A stretch of 64,000 bases of DNA from Brevibacterium paucivorans (GCF_016907735.1 NZ_JAFBCP010000001.1:1612001-1676000); one strand, 5' to 3'. Shown: positions 18,419-28,224, counted from the first letter of the stretch. Notes: generated by a model from the sequence alone, not told the origin. Made by a program: numbers and translations.

Positions 18419-19138
18419 ATGAGCCGCGCCCACTTAGATAAACAGAAATCGGACGTCGCATCGATGTTTGACGCCGTTGCCCAACGCTACGACCTCACGA
18501 ACGATGCCATGACGTTCGGTTTGTCGCGGTGGTGGCGCGTGGAAAACACGCGGTCGGTGGACCCGCAACCGGGTGAAAAGATCCTGGACTTGGCAGCCGG
18601 TACGGGGTCTAGTTCCGTTCCGTATGCCCAGGTTGGCGCGCACGTCATTGCCGGCGATATCTCTGAAGGCATGTTGGAAGTGGGGCGCAAACGCCACCCG
18701 GACATTGAGTTTGTGTATGCGGACGCGCTGGACCTGCCGTTTGAAGACAACGAATTCGACGCCGTGACCATCACCTACGGGTTCCGCAACGTGCAGGATC
18801 CCGCGCGTGCGTTGTCCCAGATGCTGCGGGTGCTCAAACCGGGTGGGCGGCTGATCATCACGGAGTTTTCCACGCCCACGTTTGCGCCGTTCTCAAAGTT
18901 GTACAAGCAGTACATCATGCGCGCGCTTCCCGCTGTGGCCAAAGTCGTGTCCTCCAACCCGGAAGCGTACGTGTACTTGGCGGAGTCGATCCGCGAATGG
19001 CCCGCGCAGTTGGACCTGTCGTACATGATTCGCGACGCTGGCTTTGACCAGGTTAAATACCGCAACCTCACGGGTGGGATCGTTGCGATCCACCACGCTG
19101 TTAAACCGGGGGCTATTCAACCGGGAGGCCAGTCGTAA
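18419..19138 (+). CDS. menG: Demethylmenaquinone methyltransferase
   Basis: 239 residues from the ATG at 18419, which has an AAAGGA site upstream; the frame is open further 5' but that part overlaps menF. SAM-binding motif I is ILDLAAGTGSSSVPY. The UbiE signatures are YGFRNVQDPARAL and RVLKPGGRLIITEFS, and the N-terminus AQRYDLTNDAMTFGLSRWW is typical. It methylates demethylmenaquinone in the last step of menaquinone synthesis. The reductase gene starts on the next base after its stop. Confidence 0.95.
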   Translation: MSRAHLDKQKSDVASMFDAVAQRYDLTNDAMTFGLSRWWRVENTRSVDPQPGEKILDLAAGTGSSSVPYAQVGAHVIAGDISEGMLEVGRKRHPDIEFVYADALDLPFEDNEFDAVTITYGFRNVQDPARALSQMLRVLKPGGRLIITEFSTPTFAPFSKLYKQYIMRALPAVAKVVSSNPEAYVYLAESIREWPAQLDLSYMIRDAGFDQVKYRNLTGGIVAIHHAVKPGAIQPGGQS

Positions 19139-20434
19139 GTGGCTGACTTTGACGTCATTGTTGTAGGTGCCGGCCCGGGTGGTTCAGCGGCTGCCACACA
19201 TTTGGCCCGAGGTGGGTTACGTGTGGCGCTGGTAGAAAAGGCCGGTTTCCCGCGCGACAAGATTTGTGGTGACGCGCTGACCCCGCGGGCGGTGCGTGAG
19301 CTGGGGTATCTAGGTTTTGAGAACCCGGGGTGGCACGAGAATCGGGGCCTGCGCCTGTTTGGTGGCGGGCACCGGGTGGAGCTCGAATGGCCGCGCGTGT
19401 CCGGCATGCCCAACTACGGGCTCACCGCCCCTCGCGTTGTTTTGGATGAAGCCTTGGCCCGTCACGCACAGTCCAGCGGTGCGCACCTATTTGAGAACAC
19501 GCAGGTGACGGAGGCGTTCTTTGAAAACGGTTGGGTTGCTGGCGTCTATGCGGAAGTGACTGATGACCGAGGTCGTCGAACGGGGGAGCGGGTGACGTTC
19601 CGGGCGCCATTGGTAGTTGCGGCTGACGGGGTATCGTCCAGGACCGCGGTGAAAATGGGTATCCGGAAGCGTGACGACCGGCCCATGGGTGTCGCGGTGC
19701 GCACGTACTTCGAGTCCCCGCGCCATGACGACGACTTCATCGAATCGTGGCTCGAACTACGAGCAGACGCAGGCAGTGGGGGCAGTGGTGAACCGCTGCC
19801 CGGTTATGGGTGGCTGTTTCCCCTGGGTGACGGCACGATCAACGTGGGACTGGGCATGCTGAACACGTCCCCCGATTTCCGTAGCGTGGACTACAAGAAG
19901 ACACTGCACCGGTGGGTGGGGTCCGTGGGTCAACGCTGGGGCATCGACCCCGACGCGGCGCTCACAGACGCGAAGAGCGCTGCATTACCTATGGCATTTA
20001 ACCGCACACCGCACTTCAAAGACGGAGTCATGCTGGTGGGGGATGCCGCGGGAATGGTGAACACATTTAACGGCGAAGGCATCGACTATGCAATGGAGTC
20101 GGCACGCATTGCAGCCGATATTGTGGTGACCCACCACGGCTACCCAACCGGGGCGTGGAAGTCGGCGGTGAGTGCGTACCCGGCGATCGTGCGGGAAGCG
20201 TACGGGTCGTATGTGACGATGGGTCGAGCGTTCGCAAACCTGATCGGACATCCCCAGATCATGAAACTGGGGCTAAAGTACGGTATGAGCAGTTCCACGC
20301 TGATGAAGTTTGTGGTGAAACTGTTTGCAAACGTGTACGAAGAACGTTCCGGCAAGGACATCCTCGACCACGTCATTGCAGGCCTTGAACGGGTGGTGCC
20401 TGCAACAAGCAACGAAACAGGAATGGGGACATGA
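19139..20434 (+). CDS. Geranylgeranyl reductase family FAD protein, MenJ-like menaquinone reductase
   Basis: 431 residues. The N-terminal FAD-binding motif is VVGAGPGGSAAATHLARGG, followed by KICGDALTPRAVREL, and the second flavin motif is LVGDAAGMVNTFNGEGIDYA. Mycobacterial MenJ reduces one isoprene unit of menaquinone and lies beside ubiE and a polyprenyl synthase, the same arrangement as here. I therefore infer that it makes partially saturated menaquinone. Reduction of other isoprenoids cannot be excluded. GTG start with zero spacing to menG, and ATGA overlap with the next gene. Confidence 0.85.
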   Translation: MADFDVIVVGAGPGGSAAATHLARGGLRVALVEKAGFPRDKICGDALTPRAVRELGYLGFENPGWHENRGLRLFGGGHRVELEWPRVSGMPNYGLTAPRVVLDEALARHAQSSGAHLFENTQVTEAFFENGWVAGVYAEVTDDRGRRTGERVTFRAPLVVAADGVSSRTAVKMGIRKRDDRPMGVAVRTYFESPRHDDDFIESWLELRADAGSGGSGEPLPGYGWLFPLGDGTINVGLGMLNTSPDFRSVDYKKTLHRWVGSVGQRWGIDPDAALTDAKSAALPMAFNRTPHFKDGVMLVGDAAGMVNTFNGEGIDYAMESARIAADIVVTHHGYPTGAWKSAVSAYPAIVREAYGSYVTMGRAFANLIGHPQIMKLGLKYGMSSSTLMKFVVKLFANVYEERSGKDILDHVIAGLERVVPATSNETGMGT

Positions 20435-21468
20435 CAAGCACCTCGACGCCAAAGAATCACGGGCGACTCGCGCTTGATGCTGTGGGCGGGTCTCTGTCCG
20501 ACGACGTGTCGAACATGCTTGTCGACGAACTCCAGAAAGTCGAAACGGTCCTTGACGCCTCGGTGAGTCAGACCTCGGCCTTTGCTGACGAAACCTCCCA
20601 CCACCTCATGCGGGCCGGAGGAAAACGCGTACGCCCCATGCTGGTTTTGCTGTGCTCACTTTTGGGCGATGGAGTTTCACCCCGCGTGCATACGGCAGCG
20701 GCCGCGGTGGAACTGGTCCACTTGGCCAGCCTGTACCACGACGACGTTATGGACGAAGCCCCCAAACGCAGGGGCGCGCTGTCTGCCCACGAAAAATGGG
20801 GTAACAACGTCGCGATTCTGACCGGCGACTTGCTGTTTGCCCGAGCTTCGCAGCTGAGCCTGGAAGTGGGCGCAGAAGCCATGCAGGTGCAGGCCGAAAC
20901 GTTTGAGCGCCTGGTCCTGGGGCAGTTGCACGAATTTGTAGGAGCCACCGAATCGGACGATTCGATTGAGCACTACCTGTCAGTCCTGGCCGACAAAACG
21001 GGGTCCCTGATTTCTGCGTCGTGCCAGTTCGGAGTGATCGCGTCTAACGGGCCAGCCGAGTTGCGCCCGGTTGTGAAAGAGTACGGCGAGGCCGTGGGGG
21101 TCGCGTTCCAGCTTGCTGACGACGTCATCGACCTCACTGTAGACGGAAAGGACTCGGGGAAGACCCCGGGTACTGACCTGCGTGAAGGGGTGGCAACGCT
21201 GCCTGTTCTGTTGGCGCGCAAGGCGGCAGAAGCCGGGGATGAGTCCGCCGCCGAGGTCGTCGCCAAGGTGGACTCCGACCTCACCGAAGATGCGGCGCTC
21301 GAAGAAGCCCGCCAAGCTTTGGCCGGACACCAGGTGCTTGAACAGACCCGGGCAGAAGCGCGCGCATGGGCCGACCGTGCGGTAGAAGCATTGGCCCCGT
21401 TGCCCGACGGCGAAATCAAGGACGCACTTTCTACCTTCGCATACGGGACGGTTGAGCGGGCGCGGTGA
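20431..21468 (+). CDS. Long-chain polyprenyl diphosphate synthase
   Basis: 345 residues, trans-prenyltransferase. The first aspartate-rich motif is HDDVMDEAPKRRG (Asp104, Asp105, Asp108), with RAGGKRVRP before it; the second is QLADDVIDLTVDGKDSGKTPG (Asp230, Asp231, Asp234). It most likely makes the octa- or nonaprenyl diphosphate that MenA uses, because it closes the menG-menJ-like operon. The exact chain length cannot be read safely from sequence. Confidence 0.93.
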   Translation: MTSTSTPKNHGRLALDAVGGSLSDDVSNMLVDELQKVETVLDASVSQTSAFADETSHHLMRAGGKRVRPMLVLLCSLLGDGVSPRVHTAAAAVELVHLASLYHDDVMDEAPKRRGALSAHEKWGNNVAILTGDLLFARASQLSLEVGAEAMQVQAETFERLVLGQLHEFVGATESDDSIEHYLSVLADKTGSLISASCQFGVIASNGPAELRPVVKEYGEAVGVAFQLADDVIDLTVDGKDSGKTPGTDLREGVATLPVLLARKAAEAGDESAAEVVAKVDSDLTEDAALEEARQALAGHQVLEQTRAEARAWADRAVEALAPLPDGEIKDALSTFAYGTVERAR

Positions 21469-21499
21469 ACCACCTCGGCGGCGGTTAGCGGAGCGTCAA

Positions 21500-22462
21500 T
21501 TAGCGGAGCCGGCGCCTACGGCGGGCGGCCATCACGCCGTCCACACATACCAGCACCACGGTCACCCAGATGATGCCGAACCCTGCCCACCGCGACGGTG
21601 TCATGTGCTCACCCATGATGATGACTCCCGTGATGAACTGCATGGTGGGGGTCACGTATTGCAACATGCCCACCCAGGACAGCGGGATGCGTGAAGCCGC
21701 GCTTCCGAACAGGATCAGCGGGATCGCGGTGACGGGACCCAGACAGAGCATGAGGATGACGTGCAGTGGGCCGTTGGTTTCGAACTGCGACTGCCCCTGT
21801 GAGACCAGGTAGAGGACGTAGACCAGGGACGGGATGAACAAGACGATCGTTTCGATGGTCATCGCTTCGAGAGCTCCGGCGCGGCTACCCACACGTTTCT
21901 TGATAAGGCCGTAGAGGCCAAACGACAAGGCGACGCCCACGCCCAGGAGGGGGAACCGGCCGTTGCCTACCGCGATAACCACGACGGCGACCGCGCCGAT
22001 TCCCATGGCTAGCCACTGGAGTGGGCGGAGTTTTTCTTTCAGGAACAGCACGCCCAAGAGCACGGAGATCAGAGGGTTGATGTAGTAGCCCAGGGAGACT
22101 TCAACCACGCGGCCGATGTCCACGCCTAAGACGAAAATGAACCAGTTGATGGCAACGGTGATCGCCGCCAAGGTGAGGAGTCCTAGGATGCGCGGGGTGC
22201 GCAACAGGCGCCACAGGCGGGGGAAACCGCGTGCGAGCAGGAGCAGGATCAGGCAGAAGAACAGCGACCAGACGATTCGGTGGGCCAGGATTTCCAGTGG
22301 GCCTGCCGGTTGGATGATCGTGAAGAACAGGGGCAGGGCTCCCCACATGAGGTACGCGCCGAGGCCAAAAAGGAGGCCGGCCTTTCGGCGGGCCTGTTCG
22401 TCATCCGGGATGCCTTGGTTTGGTTCCGGGGTGTTTGGTTCGTTGTTTGGGTGCGCGTTCAC
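21500..22462 (-). CDS. rarD: EamA/RarD-family permease
   Basis: 320 residues with ten likely membrane helices and duplicated EamA domains. The start of the first domain (FGLGAYLMWGALPLFF) and VVEVSLGYYINPLISVLLGVLF with FLKEKLRPLQWLA are characteristic of RarD. RarD proteins are presumed small-molecule exporters; in E. coli it is linked to chloramphenicol sensitivity, but the natural substrate is unknown. It is convergent with the polyprenyl synthase. Confidence 0.9.
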   Translation of the reverse strand: MNAHPNNEPNTPEPNQGIPDDEQARRKAGLLFGLGAYLMWGALPLFFTIIQPAGPLEILAHRIVWSLFFCLILLLLARGFPRLWRLLRTPRILGLLTLAAITVAINWFIFVLGVDIGRVVEVSLGYYINPLISVLLGVLFLKEKLRPLQWLAMGIGAVAVVVIAVGNGRFPLLGVGVALSFGLYGLIKKRVGSRAGALEAMTIETIVLFIPSLVYVLYLVSQGQSQFETNGPLHVILMLCLGPVTAIPLILFGSAASRIPLSWVGMLQYVTPTMQFITGVIIMGEHMTPSRWAGFGIIWVTVVLVCVDGVMAARRRRRLR

Positions 22463-22621
22463 ACGGGAAGTTTATACACAAGTTTCGCCGAGGTGTGTGC
22501 CGTGTTTGCGGTGTGAGTTTGGGATGTGAGTCCGCGCACGAATGCTGGCTCTGAGCGGGAAAAATTAGCGGGCTATCAGGCAATGTACTTAGACTTGGGT
22601 GCGACTGAAGAAAGGTGTGAC

Positions 22622-24022
22622 ATGAATCGACCACTTCGCGTAGCAATTGTGGGCGCAGGGCCGGCGGGAATCTACGCCGCTGATCTGTTTACAAAGGCAG
22701 AGCGCGATTTTGAGGTCAGCATTGATTTGTTCGAACGCCTCCCAGCACCGTTCGGTTTGGTGCGCTACGGAGTTGCTCCTGACCACCCGCGAATCAAGGG
22801 AATCACCAACGCATTGGTGAAGATTCTTGACCGTGGGGATATTCGCCTGTTCTGCAACGTGGATTTTGGATCCGACATCCACTTGGAAGACCTGCAGAAG
22901 CTCTACGACGTGGTGATCTTCTCAACGGGTTGTTTCATTGACGCGAACTTGCGCATTCCGGGTGTTGAACTGCCTCGGTCCTATGGGGCAGCAGAGTTCG
23001 TCAACTGGTATGACTCACACCCAGATGTGTCCCAGGAGTGGCCGCTAGATCAGAAGAGCGTGGCTGTCATTGGTAACGGAAACGTGGCGTTGGACGTGGC
23101 GCGCATGCTGGCCAAGCAAGCTGATGACTTGTTGACGACCGAGATTCCTGATCATGTGTATCAAGGGTTGAAGAAGTCCCAGGTGACGGATGTGCATGTG
23201 TTTGGACGCCGTGGGCCTGCGCAGGCTAAGTTCACGCCACTGGAGATCCGTGAGCTGGGCCAGGTAAAGGACGTGGACATCATTGTGTACCCGGAGGACT
23301 TTGAGTTCGACGAAGGGTCAATGAAGTCGATCAAGGAGTCCAACCAGGTCAAGCAGGTGACCAAGACGCTCACCGACTTCACGCTCCGTGAACCAACTGG
23401 AGCCAAGCGTCGCCTGCACTTGCACTTCTTGCACTCGCCCGTTTCGATTCTGGGTGACGAGGAGACTGGAGTCACTGGCCTGCGTACCGAGCGCCAGGAG
23501 CTGGACGGTACCGGCAACGTGACCGGAACCGGTGAGTTCCACGACTGGGACGTGACCGCGGTGTACCGCGCGGTTGGATACTTTGGAACGCCTCTGCCAC
23601 AGCTTCCGTTTGATGCCCGTAAGGGTGTGATCACCAACGTTGAAGGTCGCGTGGTGGACGGCGAGAGCCAGATGACTGCGGATGAAGCGCCGGTTGTGCC
23701 GGGTGTGTATGTCACGGGGTGGATCAAGCGTGGCCCGGTGGGGCTCATTGGTCACACCAAGGGTGACGCACTGGAAACGATTGGGCATGTGATTACCGAC
23801 TTTGTCGAAGGGAAACTGCCGGAGCCAGACGACGCGTCCGAGGACGCGATTGTTGAGTTGCTGAAGGGTCGGGGAGTGGGCTTCATCGACTGGGAAGGTA
23901 TCCACCGGCTTGAGGCGGCGGAGCGCGCATTCGGTGCCCCGCACGGCCGCGAACGTATCAAGGTAGCGACTCGTGAAGGCATGCTCGCGGCCGCCCGTGA
24001 AGCAGTGTCGAACGAGGAGTAG
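22622..24022 (+). CDS. fprA: Ferredoxin-NADP+ reductase, FprA type
   Basis: 466 residues from the ATG at 22622, which has a GAAAGG site; the frame is open upstream but lacks family sequence. Adrenodoxin-reductase-like features: FAD motif IVGAGPAGIYAADLF, FERLPAPFGLVRYGVAPDHP, NADP-binding VIGNGNVALDVARML and VFGRRGPAQAKFTPLEIREL, and the C-terminal TGWIKRGPVGLIGHTKGDA. It moves electrons between NADPH and ferredoxin for cytochrome P450 or iron-sulfur enzymes. It stands alone, convergent with the siderophore transport operon. Confidence 0.95.
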   Translation: MNRPLRVAIVGAGPAGIYAADLFTKAERDFEVSIDLFERLPAPFGLVRYGVAPDHPRIKGITNALVKILDRGDIRLFCNVDFGSDIHLEDLQKLYDVVIFSTGCFIDANLRIPGVELPRSYGAAEFVNWYDSHPDVSQEWPLDQKSVAVIGNGNVALDVARMLAKQADDLLTTEIPDHVYQGLKKSQVTDVHVFGRRGPAQAKFTPLEIRELGQVKDVDIIVYPEDFEFDEGSMKSIKESNQVKQVTKTLTDFTLREPTGAKRRLHLHFLHSPVSILGDEETGVTGLRTERQELDGTGNVTGTGEFHDWDVTAVYRAVGYFGTPLPQLPFDARKGVITNVEGRVVDGESQMTADEAPVVPGVYVTGWIKRGPVGLIGHTKGDALETIGHVITDFVEGKLPEPDDASEDAIVELLKGRGVGFIDWEGIHRLEAAERAFGAPHGRERIKVATREGMLAAAREAVSNEE

Positions 24023-24039
24023 TTTGAAAGTGAGCCGGC

Positions 24040-24783
24040 TTAGAGGGCTTTAGAAACGTCGATGCTTAGGCCACCGTCAGGGCAACTATCCACACGAGAG
24101 TGCACTCGGTAGACATCTCTGAGCATCGGGGGTGTGATGACATCGCGGCCCGGTCCTTCTGAATGCACCGATCCTTGATGAAGCACTACCACGTTGTCGG
24201 CGAAGCGGGCAGCATGGCTTAAATCGTGGATTGCGACGATCACCACGGCAGGTTGCTCTCGCGCGAAAGTCAGTACGTGGTCGAGCAAGACGAGTTGATT
24301 TCGCAAGTCGAGCGCACTGCTTGGCTCATCAAGCAAGAGAACGGAAGGTTTTCTCACGACAGCTTGCGCAAGGCTTACTAGTTGTCGCTGGCCACCAGAA
24401 AGTTGGTCCATTGCACGGTTGGCAAATTCAACTAGACCTAAACGTTCAATGACCTCCTGAACGCGACAACGCGCAGAATGAGTAACGCGAAGATGCCCAA
24501 TACCGGATTTTCCTTGTTGGTGCGCAACTAAAACGGATTCAAAAACTGACAGCGACGATGGAGGAGGCGGATCTTGTGGAAGGTACAAGATCTCTTCCGG
24601 ATGTGCGGGACGGTAGTTCTTTTCCAAACCTGCCACACAACGTAAGAACGTCGACTTTCCTGCGCCGTTGGGCCCAACAACAGCCGTGACAGATCCGGGC
24701 TGACATGGTTTGATGCTGACGTTGTGAAGAATCTGAGTCTTTCCGCGTCTGCACGAAACGTTTTGGATCGTCAGTTCGTTCAT
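24040..24783 (-). CDS. Iron-chelate-type ABC transporter, ATP-binding protein
   Basis: 247 residues from the ATG at 24783. Walker A GPNGAGKS (about 37-44), signature LSGGQ (128-132), Walker B LLLDEP (149-154) and the switch histidine in VAIHDLSHAARFAD are all intact. It is of the FecE/FepC/BtuD class. It overlaps the permease gene by ATGA and is the last gene of a four-gene unit that begins under an iron box, so it should energise uptake of a ferric chelate or a related ligand. It is somewhat AT-richer than its surroundings. Confidence 0.93.
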   Translation of the reverse strand: MNELTIQNVSCRRGKTQILHNVSIKPCQPGSVTAVVGPNGAGKSTFLRCVAGLEKNYRPAHPEEILYLPQDPPPPSSLSVFESVLVAHQQGKSGIGHLRVTHSARCRVQEVIERLGLVEFANRAMDQLSGGQRQLVSLAQAVVRKPSVLLLDEPSSALDLRNQLVLLDHVLTFAREQPAVVIVAIHDLSHAARFADNVVVLHQGSVHSEGPGRDVITPPMLRDVYRVHSRVDSCPDGGLSIDVSKAL

Positions 24784-25853
24784 GACCAAACCTTTCTTCT
24801 TCGGCTCAAAATCAAGGTGAGAAAGACGGGTACACCTACAACGGCTGTAATGATTCCCACGGGTAGAATCACTCCGGGCTGAATGATTTTTGCCACCATC
24901 GATGCAGAGGTAAGAAGCAATGCGCCAGTCATGGTTGAAGCAGGCAAGAAGAATCGCTGATCTTCGCCTACCAAAGTCCGGGCTATATGAGGGCCAATCA
25001 ACCCGATAAAACCAATTGTTCCGGCCATAGATACTGCGGTCGCAGCTAATAACGAAGCTACTAGTAGGGCCTGAGAGCGTGTGCGTTCTACAGGTATGCC
25101 CATCGAGCGGGCGCGATCGTCTCCCATTCGGAAGGCGGTCAGTGTCCACGCCTTTGAGACAAAAAAGAATCCCCCAATCGTCAGCATGACTCCCATGAGT
25201 GCGATTTGTGGCCATGTCGCACGGGTCAAGCTGCCAAGCGTCCAAAAGACGACCTGCTCAAGTTCAACAACGGATGCCATGTACTGCATGAGGGCCAGGA
25301 GTGCGTCAAAAAAGAACACGATGGCGATTCCCACAAGAATCATGCTTTCGGCGCTCGGGCCGCGTAGTTTTGCGATTCCCAGGATGATGCCATAGCCAAT
25401 AATGGCGAATACCCAAGCGGATCCTGCGACGCCCAGGACTGACCCAAGTGCGGTAGAACCAAATCCCGTGACTACCGCCAATGATGCGCCAAAACTTGCC
25501 GCCGAGGCGATGCCGAGCGTGTACGGCTCTGCCAGGGGATTTCCTAAGGTTGTTTGCATCTGTGCTCCGGACATCGCCAAGGCGGCGCCGCAGGTTATTG
25601 CTGTTGCGGTCATGGGCAAGCGCACATCCCAAACGATTTGGGTATCGATTTTTTCGCTGGTCGCGGGACTTATCAGCGCATGGAAAAATGCCTCGGCGGG
25701 CATTGGGGCGCCCCCAATCCAAGCATCTGCACATCCAACAACAATAAGAAGTGCGGCAAGCAGACCGAGGACGCCCAAACGTCGTTGTGTAGAGCGAATA
25801 TGAGCATGTACCGAAGCGCCCTGTTCAGTTGCTGTTCTGCTATGAAGAATCAC
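24780..25853 (-). CDS. FecCD-family ABC permease for iron chelates
   Basis: 357 residues with about nine to ten helices. Typical FecCD stretches are VWDVRLPMTATAITCGAALA near the start, GNPLAEPYTLGIASAASFGA, and GTIGFIGLIGPHIARTLVGED before the last helices, which contains the ATPase-coupling region. Only one permease gene is present, so the transporter is probably a homodimer in the membrane. The GTG start overlaps the stop of the binding-protein gene. Confidence 0.93.
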   Translation of the reverse strand: MILHSRTATEQGASVHAHIRSTQRRLGVLGLLAALLIVVGCADAWIGGAPMPAEAFFHALISPATSEKIDTQIVWDVRLPMTATAITCGAALAMSGAQMQTTLGNPLAEPYTLGIASAASFGASLAVVTGFGSTALGSVLGVAGSAWVFAIIGYGIILGIAKLRGPSAESMILVGIAIVFFFDALLALMQYMASVVELEQVVFWTLGSLTRATWPQIALMGVMLTIGGFFFVSKAWTLTAFRMGDDRARSMGIPVERTRSQALLVASLLAATAVSMAGTIGFIGLIGPHIARTLVGEDQRFFLPASTMTGALLLTSASMVAKIIQPGVILPVGIITAVVGVPVFLTLILSRRRKVWS

Positions 25854-27028
25854 GGTAGACCTGTCCAGAACGTTCCGTTTGCGTCAACGGGGAGAAAACG
25901 TGTGTGTAGCTCTTGGAAGTCTCGTTCGGGCTCTAGGTCCGCGAACTCGCGTGGATGAATCGCTTGTGCAAACCATTCGACGGCAAGGAAGTTGTATGGG
26001 GAGTCGTAGAAGTGATGCCACGCAACATACGCGCGCTTGTTTTTCACCGCTTGAACTTGGTTGATGACAGTCTGCTTTTCAAGTACCGTTTTCCACTCTT
26101 GGGCTACGCTCTTCGGGTCTGCTGAATATCCGAGAGGAACATACGTGCCCGGCTTTGCGGGGCTTGACTCGCTTGACCAGTTTGCTCCTGTTGCAATGAC
26201 GACATCGGGTGCCGCTTTTGCTACTGCTTCTGGCGAAAGGGTGCCCTGCTGGCTACTGAGCAGGTTGTCACCTAGATTCTTGCCTCCTGCTGCCGTGACA
26301 ATTTTTGCGAGGTTAGACTCTTTAAAGGTTTGGCAACAGTCAAAGTAGCCTGGGGCGCGCCATAGAAAAACGCGTTGTTCCTGAGGCTTTGTGCGTTCCA
26401 ACGTGTCGGTGACATTCTTGATTTTGCTTTCGTAGAACTTGACGAATTCTTCAGCGCGCTGTTGCTGTCCAAACAGTTGACCCATGATCCGGATGCTTGG
26501 CACGGTGTTCTTGATTGGTTCAACAAAGTAGTCAATGACGACGGTTGGGATTCCAGCCTTTTCGAAACCGCTGATGATGCCTGCTTCTTCAGCGGCTTTA
26601 AAGCTTGAAGCGCTGATAACGAAAACTTGCGGTCGGGTTTGCAATGCTTGCTCAAGTGAAAATGAGTTGTCCCAGATTTCGCCTGTCGTCTGTATCTCTT
26701 TGAGCTTTGGAAACTTTTCGGCGTATGCGTGGTAAGTGTCGGGGTCATTTTCAAGCAAATCATTGGGCCAAGCGACGATCTTGTCGAGGGGATTGTCCGG
26801 GTTAAGGATGGCCGTGGTGTACAACTCCCGCTGTCCACCAAGCAGAATTCGGTCGGGGTTCTTAGGTATTTCGACGGTTCGACCAAGCGCGTCGGTCAGT
26901 GTTTGGGTGCCGGTAGCCGAATCGGCCGATTTCTGTGGTGAGCAGGCCGTGAGGGTAAGAACGAGGGCCACAATAGTGGCGATGATGGTCCTGATGGACG
27001 AGTGTTTTGATTGTGTCATAGTGATCAT
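25850..27028 (-). CDS. Iron-chelate-type ABC transporter, substrate-binding lipoprotein
   Basis: 392 residues. The signal peptide ends in LTLTAC, with lipidated Cys29. The sequence TDALGRTVEIPKNPDRILLGG is the standard start of TroA/BtuF-like (Fhu/Fep class) binding domains, and LSPEAVAKAAPDVVIATG lies in the second lobe. It is longer than many relatives (about 300-350). Ligand identity cannot be read, but the iron box upstream of the operon makes a ferric siderophore or heme the best guess. ATGA overlap with the upstream oxidase gene. Confidence 0.92.
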   Translation of the reverse strand: MITMTQSKHSSIRTIIATIVALVLTLTACSPQKSADSATGTQTLTDALGRTVEIPKNPDRILLGGQRELYTTAILNPDNPLDKIVAWPNDLLENDPDTYHAYAEKFPKLKEIQTTGEIWDNSFSLEQALQTRPQVFVISASSFKAAEEAGIISGFEKAGIPTVVIDYFVEPIKNTVPSIRIMGQLFGQQQRAEEFVKFYESKIKNVTDTLERTKPQEQRVFLWRAPGYFDCCQTFKESNLAKIVTAAGGKNLGDNLLSSQQGTLSPEAVAKAAPDVVIATGANWSSESSPAKPGTYVPLGYSADPKSVAQEWKTVLEKQTVINQVQAVKNKRAYVAWHHFYDSPYNFLAVEWFAQAIHPREFADLEPERDFQELHTRFLPVDANGTFWTGLP

Positions 27029-28224
27029 GCCTCGGTTGGTTGGAATAACGGTGTTGCGGGTGTGCTCCAGCGAAGGTGGCGCAGACGTTTGGGTGAGAAT
27101 GCCGAGATGTCGGTCTCAGTTGAGCTATCCAAAGCAAGGAGAGCGCCAAGTTCGCCGATAGCGGGGGCATACTTGAACCCTTGACCGCCAAACCCTGCCA
27201 GAACCGTGGTGTTCGGGTAGTTCTGTGCTGGACCGACGATGAATTGGCCGTCTGGTGTTCGTGCATTCATGCATGGATGCCCCGAAGTCTGTGCATCTGC
27301 GAGTTCTGGAATAGCTTGGGCGCATGCCTCGATCGCAGGGGCGATATCGGAGGGGCGGGCAGGTGTCCAGTTGTGTTCGACCTCGGTGAGCCACGGTTTT
27401 TGGGCGTTCTTTACGCCGATCTTGACTCCCTGGCCGTCAACGTCGGGAATTCCCCACAAGTTGATTTGGTGGCTGTCGCGGATAAAGAGCGGAAAGTGTT
27501 GTGGGCCGTAATCATGTGTACGATCGGCCGATGTGCGGAAGTGAACTGGGACAGTTCGTTGTACCCGAATCGGCATGTGTTCGTCTGGGAGGAGCTGTGT
27601 GCTCCATGCGCCCGCGGCTACGATGACGCGCCGGGCAGTTATGGTGTGGGTTGACGTGCTGATAACGCAGTGTGATTTCCGTGCAGTCAGAGAAGTGACG
27701 TGTGCGTCGGTTAACAATGTGGCGCCTGCACGCGTAGCAGATTCAACGGCGGCCCGAATGCTGTGCTCGGGATGAAGCACGCAGGCGTTCGGTTCAAACA
27801 GGCCGCAGTCGTCTGAAAAGAGCGCATGTTGAGGGAATCTCGCGCGTAATTCCTCGCGACTGAGTAACTCCACTTCTGCTCCGCCTGCGTGGGCAGCTCG
27901 TTGAGCGTCATTCAGAAAATCGCTATTGGCAGCACCGATGGTCAAGCCGCCAGTCTGAATGCGCAACTGTGAAGTGGATGACTTGTCGAGCTCGTCCCAC
28001 AGCTCGAGTGCGCGACGTGCGAGAGGGACATAGTGGGACCCTTCGAATACAGTGCGTCGGAAAATTCGCGATCCTCCGTGAGAAGATCCCCTGTCATGGC
28101 CCGGTTCGAACCTTTCGATTCCAACGATGGAATCGTGCGGTGCTAAGCGAGTGATCTGCCACAGCGCCATGGATCCCATTGCACCAAGCCCTATTACGGC
28201 GATATCAAAATCAGTTGCGACCAT
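27025..28224 (-). CDS. FAD-dependent N-methyl amino acid oxidase (SolA / monomeric sarcosine oxidase family)
   Basis: 399 residues. The Rossmann motif is IAVIGLGAMGSMALWQ, followed by ERFEPGHDRGSSHGGSRIFR, a family hallmark. The cysteine that binds FAD covalently is in GHPCMNARTPDGQFIVG (about Cys318), and the oxygen-activating lysine is probably in GVKIGVKN. The C-terminal signature is AGFGGQGFKYAPAIGELG. Such enzymes oxidise secondary amines, giving H2O2 and formaldehyde or an imine. It is the first gene of the iron-box operon and is coupled to the binding protein by ATGA, so it may act on the imported chelator or its backbone. Confidence 0.9.
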   Translation of the reverse strand: MVATDFDIAVIGLGAMGSMALWQITRLAPHDSIVGIERFEPGHDRGSSHGGSRIFRRTVFEGSHYVPLARRALELWDELDKSSTSQLRIQTGGLTIGAANSDFLNDAQRAAHAGGAEVELLSREELRARFPQHALFSDDCGLFEPNACVLHPEHSIRAAVESATRAGATLLTDAHVTSLTARKSHCVISTSTHTITARRVIVAAGAWSTQLLPDEHMPIRVQRTVPVHFRTSADRTHDYGPQHFPLFIRDSHQINLWGIPDVDGQGVKIGVKNAQKPWLTEVEHNWTPARPSDIAPAIEACAQAIPELADAQTSGHPCMNARTPDGQFIVGPAQNYPNTTVLAGFGGQGFKYAPAIGELGALLALDSSTETDISAFSPKRLRHLRWSTPATPLFQPTEA

